Shown here in pieces: positions 7,045 through 11,735 of a stretch of DNA of 11,735 bases. The position numbers were made by a program, and so were the translations under genes. How positions within the stretch are numbered: position 1 is the stretch's first letter; every line of letters starts with the position of its first letter. This stretch comes from CAYSBE01 sp044337585 (GTDB lineage: Bacteria; Bacteroidota; Bacteroidia; UKL13-3), in assembly GCA_044337585.1 (NCBI GenBank), contig JBIINH010000065.1, positions 1 through 11,735 on the forward strand, read 5' to 3'. Under the pieces are notes generated by a model, which saw only the letters and a program-made list of their open reading frames with translations, had not been told where the DNA came from and made no database searches.

Positions 7045-8015
7045 AGATGCATCAAACTGCAACCTCTTAATTCACTGTTATCCATTCTTCCCAATATTTC
7101 AAAATGTCCGTTTGAATGTGTTATCCCAATATCGGACGTTTGTATGAAACTACACGAATAAATATTTGCAAGGTCAATCACATTTATTATACCAGTTTTG
7201 CCATTAGGCAATACACGAAAAGGATCGTGTGTATCAGTTATCATAACTTTCAATGATGCAGCAGGCCTATAAAGTCCGTCTTTAATTGCATAGGCTTGAG
7301 ACAACATTTCTGTCATGCCATATTCTGATTGAATGTTTGCCACACCAAATGCTTTTTTAAGCGTTGCATGTAATTCTCTTCTAGTTATTTCTTTTTTACG
7401 GCCTTTCATTCCTCCTGTTTCCATAATGATTAATTCTGGAAATGATATTGGAAAGGCTACTGCAAAATCAAGTAAAGCAAACGATACACCAATTAGAATA
7501 ACTTTTTTCTGTGTTACTTTGGCCATCTTTAGTTGAGCAGCAAGCTTGTTAAAATCATTAAGATAAAATCCGCTTAGGGGATGTTTGCTCTCACGAATGA
7601 GCCAATCAATCATGTATACTAAAGATGATCCCTCCCTCTCAAGATATGAAGGCAACAGTGCAAGTATGACGTATTCATCTGCTTTGCCGTACTGCGATTC
7701 AAACGCGTTAATAAAAGATTTTTGATAAAGCGATACGTTTGCAACATGATGCAATGATTTACCTTGACCAGTGGTGGCGCTGCTGCTAAACGTTATTTCT
7801 TCAATGCCATATCTGCTATAAATTCGATGGGTTTTAAAAAAGTTAATAGGTAGAAAACAATACGGGATTTCTAGTCTGTTATTCACCAAATCGTAATATT
7901 CGGCATAAACGGTGTTGTTTTTTAATTGATATTTCATCACTTCAATAGCCAATTTGTCAAAATTCTTTACATTTGGACTTATAAGTTGATCAAGATTGAA
8001 AGAAAAATTCTCCAT
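7041..8015 (-). CDS. LuxE-like acyl-protein synthetase (adenylate-forming)
   Basis: This 324-residue protein has the core motifs of the adenylate-forming superfamily in the LuxE form: FSSSATTGQGKS (77-88, phosphate-binding loop), ETGGMKGRKKE (199-209), SEYGMTE (230-236), TSDIG (293-297) and GRMDNSELRGCSL (309-321). LuxE activates a fatty acid as acyl-AMP and passes it to a Cys near its own C-terminus; Cys319 here is a candidate equivalent, which is inference. It is much shorter than phenylacetate-CoA ligases and lacks their C-terminal domain. No luciferase, fatty-acid reductase, acyl carrier protein or polysaccharide gene is nearby, so the acyl acceptor is unknown. The start is placed at ATG 8015 (MENFSFNLDQ); the frame extends to a TTG at 8060 but those 15 residues do not look conserved. 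Its 5' end overlaps the divergent lipoprotein gene by 20 bp, and its TAG stop overlaps the tolC stop. Confidence 0.85.
   Translation of the reverse strand: MENFSFNLDQLISPNVKNFDKLAIEVMKYQLKNNTVYAEYYDLVNNRLEIPYCFLPINFFKTHRIYSRYGIEEITFSSSATTGQGKSLHHVANVSLYQKSFINAFESQYGKADEYVILALLPSYLEREGSSLVYMIDWLIRESKHPLSGFYLNDFNKLAAQLKMAKVTQKKVILIGVSFALLDFAVAFPISFPELIIMETGGMKGRKKEITRRELHATLKKAFGVANIQSEYGMTEMLSQAYAIKDGLYRPAASLKVMITDTHDPFRVLPNGKTGIINVIDLANIYSCSFIQTSDIGITHSNGHFEILGRMDNSELRGCSLMHL
7968..7975 (+). promoter_or_regulatory. Candidate promoter -7 element for the lipoprotein gene
   Basis: TACATTTG is an exact TAnnTTTG match, 20 bp before the lipoprotein's TTG start and inside the divergent acyl-protein synthetase coding region. 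It would give a very short leader. A TTTG at 7953-7956 is too close to serve as a standard -33 box, so the call rests on the -7 element alone. Confidence 0.3.
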
Positions 8016-8550
8016 ATGGATATTTGTCGTAGCTATTGCGGGTGTTTTATCGTCTTGCAAAGAAAGAGAAATTTATCCATCAATACCTTCTATCCAGTAT
8101 AAATCACATTATTTCCAACGTGACCCAACAGGATTTGGTTTTGGAAGCGATACCCTTTTGGCTATTGTTTTTTCATATAGGGATGGAGATGGTGATATCG
8201 GTTTAGGTGAGAGTGATACCTTTCCTCCTTACGATAGGCAACCCGACCAATTTCAGCAAATTACCAACCCATTTTATTATAATATTTTTATTGAATATTT
8301 AGAAGTTAAAGGAGGGAAATTGGTGCCATTTATTATACCAAATACCACAGATACATTTAGGGTTTCTGCCAGAGTGGGTTCTTTAACTCCCGATGGAAAG
8401 TTTAAAGCAATAAGAGGCGAAATTGATTATAGGTTCTTACCTCCATTGTTTCAGGAACGGGCAGATAGCGTGGTTTTGCGCATCAAATTGGTTGATAGGG
8501 CACTAAATGTAAGTAATGTTGCAGAAAGTCCTGTAATTGTTATACCATAA
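7996..8550 (+). CDS. Putative outer-membrane lipoprotein of unknown function
   Basis: This 184-residue protein opens with a lipoprotein signal peptide: a charged start, a hydrophobic core (IWIFVVAIAG) and lipobox VLSSC with Cys21 at 8056-8058. After the Cys comes KERE, a partial match to the Lys plus acidic export signal reported for surface lipoproteins in some Bacteroidota, so surface exposure is possible. The mature part has an aromatic-rich stretch and the motif FSYRDGDGDIGLGES (about 59-73), an Asp-rich loop suggestive of metal binding, then predicted strands with a C-terminus like an Ig or cadherin-like domain edge (VVLRIKLVDRALNVS). I recognise no function. The start must be TTG at 7996: an in-frame stop (7987-7989) lies just upstream and no ATG or GTG occurs before the lipobox. 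It overlaps the 5' end of the divergent acyl-protein synthetase by 20 bp and ends at the shared terminator. Confidence 0.75.
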   Translation: MKEKFSIWIFVVAIAGVLSSCKEREIYPSIPSIQYKSHYFQRDPTGFGFGSDTLLAIVFSYRDGDGDIGLGESDTFPPYDRQPDQFQQITNPFYYNIFIEYLEVKGGKLVPFIIPNTTDTFRVSARVGSLTPDGKFKAIRGEIDYRFLPPLFQERADSVVLRIKLVDRALNVSNVAESPVIVIP

Positions 8551-8579
8551 AAAAAGCCACTAGATTTAGCGGCTTTTTT
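8550..8579. terminator. Bidirectional intrinsic terminator
   Basis: A-run plus GCC (to 8558), CTA (8560-8562), 4-nt loop, TAG (8567-8569), then GGC (8571-8573) and a T-run form a hairpin with one A-C mismatch. The A and T tracts are symmetric, so it can end the lipoprotein transcript (it starts at that gene's stop codon) and the convergent acidic-protein transcript, whose stop is 18 bp to the right. Confidence 0.85.
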
Positions 8580-8596
8580 ATGATTAAATTTACATA

Positions 8597-8866
8597 TTAA
8601 AATTCGTCATCTTCTTCGTCTTCGTCATCAAAGTTAAACCCTTTACCCAAATCAATATCGATATCTGGATCATCATCAACAACGATATCATCTGTATCAT
8701 CATCGTCTTCCTCAATATCTAGCTCATCATCTTCCAGATCATCGTTCTCTAGGTCGTCATCCTCATCATCTCTCTTTTTTGCTGCACTGGCAAAATCTAC
8801 CGGTACATCATAAAAACCTCCAAATAATAAGGAAGAGGTAGGTTTAGTTTTTGTTTTAGTTGTCAT
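8597..8866 (-). CDS. Small, highly acidic protein of unknown function
   Basis: This 89-residue protein has a short basic Thr/Lys head (MTTKTKTKPTSS), a hydrophobic segment (LLFGGFYDVPVDFASAAKK, about 13-31) and then a tail of about 57 residues in which roughly 37 are Asp or Glu, interrupted by a hydrophobic-plus-Pro stretch (DIVVDDDPDIDIDLGKGFNF). There is no signal peptide, so it should be cytoplasmic. Acidic tails like this occur in nucleic-acid mimics, chaperone-like and cation-binding proteins, but nothing selects among these. That the gene is real is supported by a good promoter match upstream, an ATG start, a terminator directly downstream, and a head that is not low-complexity. No partner gene is evident; it is transcribed alone, away from the deacetylase side. 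I do not recognise the family. Confidence 0.7.
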   Translation of the reverse strand: MTTKTKTKPTSSLLFGGFYDVPVDFASAAKKRDDEDDDLENDDLEDDELDIEEDDDDTDDIVVDDDPDIDIDLGKGFNFDDEDEEDDEF

Positions 8867-8895
8867 TGCTTTGTCGGGTTACTTTATTGGTTTGG

Positions 8896-8929
8896 CAAAA
8901 TTAAATAATTTCAAATTGGTTTATGCAAA
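8896..8929 (-). promoter_or_regulatory. Candidate promoter of the acidic-protein gene
   Basis: On the minus strand, TTTG (plus 8926-8929), a 22-bp gap, then TAATTTTG (plus 8896-8903) match both Bacteroidota boxes, TTTG at -33 and TAnnTTTG at -7. The -7 box is 29 bp upstream of the ATG at 8866. This is the best promoter match in the window. Confidence 0.5.
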
Positions 8930-8988
8930 CTTTCGCATGCATTTATTTTCAGGCTGTGAAATAAAATTTCAGCAATTCAAAAAGCAAG

Positions 8989-9009
8989 AAAAATTTTAAG
9001 AAAATTTTT
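8989..9009 (-). terminator. AT-only hairpin at the end of the deacetylase gene
   Basis: AAAAATTTT (8989-8997), a 3-nt loop and AAAATTTTT (9001-9009) form a 9-bp perfect inverted repeat touching the deacetylase stop codon. With no GC pairs it would be a weak terminator. A second imperfect hairpin (GCTG..AAAT and ATTTCAGC, about 8954-8973) lies just beyond. Either may help end the minus-strand transcript. Confidence 0.3.
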
Positions 9010-9911
9010 TAGTCAAAAATTGATGCAGCAATCCTGAAGGTATTTACATGCGCATTCACAATGTCCTGAATATTGGGAGAATACCCTCCACCCATGGCCA
9101 CTGCAATAGGTATATCTAATGATTTGCAGAAGTTGAAGACCAATTTGTCTCTTTCTGCACAACCATTTTGGGTTACTTGCAATCGGCCAAATTTATCGGT
9201 ATGTAAAATATCAACACCCGCATTATAAAAGACAAAGTCGGGTGTAAAACGGTTTTGAACTTCAATTAACCCACATTTAAGTTCAGTTAAGTATTTTTCA
9301 TCATCTGTTGCATCCAATAATTCAATGTCTAAATCAGAAGTTTCTTTATGGAATGGATAATTATTTTTTCCGTGCATACTAAGTGTGAAAACTGCAGGAT
9401 TTTTATTAAATAGGGATGCGGTGCCATTGCCTTGGTGCACATCTAGATCTATAATTAGTATGTTGTTTGCCAATTTTTTATAAAGTAAATAATTAGCTGC
9501 AACAGCTATGTCATTAAATAAACAAAAACCTTCGCCTCTATCAGCAAAGGCGTGATGGGTTCCGCCTGCTATATTTAGGGCAGCACCATTTGATAATGCA
9601 TATATGGCACAATCAATGGTTCCTTGGCACAACGTAATTTCGCGATGATAAAGTTGTTCGCTCCATGGAAATCCGATTTTACGGATATGTGATGCCGTTA
9701 AAGTGCCCATCTTTAATTCGTGGATATATGCACGGGTATGGGTTAACTCTAAAATGGGCAATTCGCAAGTTAGTGGTGTGATAAATTGGTTTTGTTGAAT
9801 TATACCTTCAAGCAGAAGTTGTTGAGGGATAAGTTCATACTTCAACATTGGGAATCTGTGGCCATTTGGCAGCGGGTGCTGATAAATATTGTGATAAGTA
9901 ACTGCAATCAT
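9009..9911 (-). CDS. Histone-deacetylase-superfamily (AcuC/HDAC-like) amidohydrolase
   Basis: This is a 300-residue zinc-dependent deacetylase of the arginase/deacetylase fold. The active site looks complete: the His-His pair in GGTHHAFADRGEGF (His119, His120), zinc ligands Asp157 and His159 in DLDVHQGNG, the third ligand Asp234 in YNAGVD, and the transition-state Tyr277 in MGGGYS. Bacterial members remove acetyl groups from lysine side chains, polyamines or other N-acyl substrates. Without a neighbouring acetyl-CoA synthetase or acetoin genes the substrate cannot be told. The start is ATG at 9911 (MIAVTYHNIY), where resemblance to the family begins; the open frame runs to a TTG at 9971, adding 20 unlikely residues. 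There is no signal peptide, so it should be cytoplasmic. The gene is divergent from pntAA, with 99 bp between starts and no clear promoter box. It is single, with a weak AT hairpin after it. Confidence 0.92.
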   Translation of the reverse strand: MIAVTYHNIYQHPLPNGHRFPMLKYELIPQQLLLEGIIQQNQFITPLTCELPILELTHTRAYIHELKMGTLTASHIRKIGFPWSEQLYHREITLCQGTIDCAIYALSNGAALNIAGGTHHAFADRGEGFCLFNDIAVAANYLLYKKLANNILIIDLDVHQGNGTASLFNKNPAVFTLSMHGKNNYPFHKETSDLDIELLDATDDEKYLTELKCGLIEVQNRFTPDFVFYNAGVDILHTDKFGRLQVTQNGCAERDKLVFNFCKSLDIPIAVAMGGGYSPNIQDIVNAHVNTFRIAASIFD

Positions 9912-10010
9912 TCGTGCTTTTTGGTAATTTGTGGAAAATAGTTTTAGATTTACACATAAGTAAATGCGCAATCAATTAAAATTGTTTGGTTATTAAATAG
10001 AAAACGAGAT

Positions 10011-11135
10011 ATGAAAATAGGAGTTTTGAAAGAATCGAGAGAAAAGGAAAAGCGTGTAGCACTTACACCTGCCGTAGCGGTTCAGTTTATTAAAGCAGGC
10101 TATACTTGCATGGTAGAAACAGGAGCAGGTCTTAATTCAAACTTTAGTGATAAGAATTATAGTGATGCCGGATGCTCCATTATTCAAGATGCTTCAACAT
10201 TAATTACGGGGGTGGATATTTTATTGAAAGTAAATGCACCAACAAATGAAGAAATAAGTAAAATGAAGCCAGGGTGTATCACCATCTCATATCTATACCA
10301 TGCATTTAATCCTGAGTTGGTTGCGGCATTATCAAAACAAGCCGTTTCGGCATACTCAATGGATGCAATGCCTCGCATTTCAAGGGCGCAAAGTATGGAT
10401 GCATTAAGTTCTCAGAGTAATCTTGCTGGCTACAAAGCTGTGATTTTGGGTGCAGACCATATGGCCAAAATATTTCCTTTGATGATGACTGCCGCGGGAA
10501 CTATCACCCCATCTAGGGTCCTTATTTTTGGAGCGGGAGTTGCAGGCTTACAAGCAGTAGCCACCGCCAAACGATTAGGCTCTATAGTAGAAGTTACAGA
10601 CGTAAGACCTGAAACAAAAGAGCAAGTTGAATCTCTTGGTGGGAAGTTTATTGAAGTTAAAGGAGAAGGCGTGAAAGTAGAAGGTGGCTATGCCAAAGAA
10701 GTTTCGGCCGAATATTTAGTAAAACAAAAAGAAGCAGTTGATAAAAGCTTGGCTTCGGCTGATTTGGTAATAACAACCGCACTTGTAGCAGGAAAAAAAG
10801 CTCCTATACTCATTACAGAAGAACAAGTAAAACTGATGAAACTTGGTAGCGTAATTGTTGATATGGCAGTAGAACAAGGTGGAAACTGTGAGCTAAGTGA
10901 ATTAGATAAAATAGTGGTAAAACATGGTGTAACTATTGTGGGACAAGGCAATTTGCCAAGTACACTTTCGCAAAATGCCAGCGAGCTATACGCAAAAAAT
11001 ATTTATAATTTCCTTACCCATCTTTCAACCAAGGAAGGCATGAAGTGGGAATTGGAAGAAGAAATTACCAAAGGAACCCTCATTACCCATCAGGGAAAAG
11101 TGGTGCATCCATCATTACAAACAGCTAATGCTTAA
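10011..11135 (+). CDS. pntAA: NAD(P) transhydrogenase subunit alpha part 1 (NAD(H)-binding domain I)
   Basis: This 374-residue soluble subunit binds NAD(H) in proton-translocating transhydrogenase, which uses the proton gradient to drive hydride transfer from NADH to NADP+ and so supplies NADPH. The N-terminal half matches the alanine dehydrogenase/PNT fold (MKIGVLKESREKEKRVALTP). The RQD loop, PRISRAQSMDALSSQ, contains Arg122, Gln127, Asp130 and Ser133, spaced as in Rhodospirillum rubrum domain I. The Rossmann motif GAGVAG is at 174-179, and Asp197 in EVTDVR is the acidic residue expected for NAD rather than NADP binding. The length fits the split form, in which the membrane part is a separate gene, unlike the fused E. 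coli PntA. The start is ATG at 10011. It is followed after 11 bp by pntAB. Alanine dehydrogenase is excluded by the RQD loop and by the downstream partner. Confidence 0.96.
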   Translation: MKIGVLKESREKEKRVALTPAVAVQFIKAGYTCMVETGAGLNSNFSDKNYSDAGCSIIQDASTLITGVDILLKVNAPTNEEISKMKPGCITISYLYHAFNPELVAALSKQAVSAYSMDAMPRISRAQSMDALSSQSNLAGYKAVILGADHMAKIFPLMMTAAGTITPSRVLIFGAGVAGLQAVATAKRLGSIVEVTDVRPETKEQVESLGGKFIEVKGEGVKVEGGYAKEVSAEYLVKQKEAVDKSLASADLVITTALVAGKKAPILITEEQVKLMKLGSVIVDMAVEQGGNCELSELDKIVVKHGVTIVGQGNLPSTLSQNASELYAKNIYNFLTHLSTKEGMKWELEEEITKGTLITHQGKVVHPSLQTANA

Positions 11136-11146
11136 TTAATAATATC

Positions 11147-11449
11147 ATGGAAACTATACTATCATTTGTCTCTGACAACAAAGAAATGTTCTACCTCATC
11201 ATTCTGATGATTTTTGTGGGGATTGAGCTAATCGGACATGTCCCTTCCGTATTGCATACACCGCTGATGAGCGGAGCCAATGCCATACATGGTGTGGTTA
11301 TCATCGGTTCCATTATTGTAATGGGCCAGGCTGAGGATACTATTTCACTTGTGCTGGGTTTTCTGGCCGTAGTGTTGGGCACACTCAATGTTGTGGGTGG
11401 ATTTGTGGTAACCGACCGTATGCTGGAAATGTTTAAAAAGAAGAAGTAG
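11147..11449 (+). CDS. pntAB: NAD(P) transhydrogenase subunit alpha part 2 (membrane domain)
   Basis: This 100-residue protein supplies the alpha-side membrane helices of the proton channel in the three-subunit transhydrogenase. Three or four hydrophobic segments are visible (about 14-34, 45-60, 64-90). Diagnostic motifs are VLHTPLMSGANAIHGV (36-51) and GTLNVVGGFVVTDRMLEMF (78-96), followed by a Lys-rich cytoplasmic end. Size and motifs fit the split form that pairs with PntAA and PntB. It lies 11 bp after pntAA, with no terminator between, and surely shares its transcript. pntB, which carries the rest of the channel and the NADP(H)-binding domain III, normally comes next but is not in the following 286 bp. 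A heptamer repeat and a four-helix-bundle gene occupy that position instead. Confidence 0.95.
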   Translation: METILSFVSDNKEMFYLIILMIFVGIELIGHVPSVLHTPLMSGANAIHGVVIIGSIIVMGQAEDTISLVLGFLAVVLGTLNVVGGFVVTDRMLEMFKKKK

Positions 11450-11484
11450 GAATTTCGAATATTGAATGTCGAATTTCGAATAAT
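11450..11484. repeat. Five tandem GAATNNN heptamers
   Basis: Starting at the base after the pntAB stop, GAATTTC, GAATATT, GAATGTC, GAATTTC and GAATAAT run without a gap (11450-11484), followed by a decayed sixth unit, GAAATGC, that contains the next start codon. Units one and four are identical, so GAATTTCGAATA recurs at 11450-11461 and 11471-11482. From memory, similar GAATNTCGAAT arrays often precede four-helix-bundle genes in Bacteroidota, which fits their position here. Confidence 0.8.
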
Positions 11485-11487
11485 GAA

Positions 11488-11735
11488 ATGCATATTATGC
11501 AAAAAGAGAGTATAATTTCATCAGATTCAAAAAAATATGACCTAGAAGACAGGTTGGTAGACTATGCAATTAAAATGTCAGAATTAGTGGAGAAGTTTTA
11601 TAATACAAAATTGGGCAACCATATTGGTGGTCAACTGACACGTTGTAGCACCGCACCTGCATTAAATTATGGAGAAGCTCAAAGTGCTGAGTCAAGAACA
11701 GATTTATACATAAAATGAAAATATGCTTAAAAGAA
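11488..11735 (+). pseudogene. Four-helix-bundle protein (23S rRNA intervening-sequence/Avd-like), frameshifted and cut by window end
   Basis: From ATG at 11488 the first 72 codons match the start of the small four-helix-bundle family (formerly S23, found in 23S rRNA intervening sequences and related to the Avd protein of diversity-generating retroelements). The hallmarks are KYDLEDRLVDYAIKMSEL in helix 1 and LTRCSTAPALNYGEAQSAES in helix 2. The frame then ends at a TGA (11716-11718) after about 76 codons, while full members have about 110-130. If one T is restored in the GATTTATACAT stretch at 11701-11711, translation continues as DFIHKMKICLKE to the window end, which is what the family has there. 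This is therefore a 1-nt deletion or a sequencing error, and the 3' end lies outside the window. The family has no settled enzymatic role. Its position directly after pntAB, behind heptamer repeats, suggests insertion into the pnt operon. Confidence 0.65.

Noticed and set aside
8597..8866. The acidic gene as a mere low-complexity repeat artefact
   Set aside because: The head is not repetitive, and promoter and terminator matches flank it, so it was kept as a gene at moderate confidence.
9912..9971. N-terminal extension of the deacetylase from TTG
   Set aside because: The extra 20 residues do not fit the family, whose similarity starts at the ATG-encoded MIAVTYH.
11191..11502. Minus-strand frame of 103 residues over pntAB and the heptamer repeat
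   Set aside because: Its end is just the reverse reading of the GAATNNN heptamers (RNSTFNIRNS), and the rest is antisense to pntAB.

Overview
The window looks like chromosomal DNA from a member of the Bacteroidota, probably a Chitinophagales or Sphingobacteriales relative. Three things point there: AT-rich sequence, promoter-like TAnnTTTG elements with few Shine-Dalgarno sites, and gene families typical of the phylum (ATP-type PEP carboxykinase, a LuxE-like acyl-protein synthetase, a transhydrogenase with split alpha subunits, a four-helix-bundle protein behind GAATNNN repeats). No rRNA, tRNA, CRISPR array or transposase was seen.

Left part (1-1962): pckA lies on the minus strand with an intrinsic terminator at 77-107 and a candidate promoter at 1751-1758. 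It shares a 238-bp intergenic region with the divergent operon to its right.

Centre-left (1963-7044): a tight plus-strand operon encodes a complete type I secretion-like tripartite exporter: an ABC exporter with an N-terminal extension, an HlyD-type adaptor and a TolC-type outer-membrane channel. The spacing is 10 bp, then a 1-nt stop/start overlap (TGATG). The striking feature is the ABC protein. It has the usual six-helix membrane domain, but its nucleotide-binding domain has lost nearly every catalytic residue: Walker A Lys to Arg, Q-loop Gln to Ser, signature LSGGQ to LPHSM, catalytic Glu to Asp, and H-loop His to Asn. No substrate gene is visible nearby.

Centre (7041-8866): a LuxE-like acyl-protein synthetase gene converges on tolC with overlapping stop codons. 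At its other end it overlaps head-to-head by about 20 bp with a lipoprotein gene that must use a TTG start. The lipoprotein gene and a gene for a very acidic 89-residue protein converge on one bidirectional terminator (8550-8579).

Right part (8867-11735): a histone-deacetylase-superfamily gene (minus) is divergent from pntAA-pntAB, the two alpha subunits of proton-translocating NAD(P) transhydrogenase. pntB does not follow at once. Instead there are five GAATNNN heptamers and a four-helix-bundle gene whose frame is broken by an apparent 1-nt deletion near 11703-11706, 30 bases before the window end. This looks like a small repeat-linked cassette inserted in the pnt operon, with pntB possibly beyond the window.

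Several long open frames begin at unlikely TTG codons. I moved the starts to 5617 (tolC), 8015 (acyl-protein synthetase) and 9911 (deacetylase). The lipoprotein keeps TTG because no other start would include its signal peptide.
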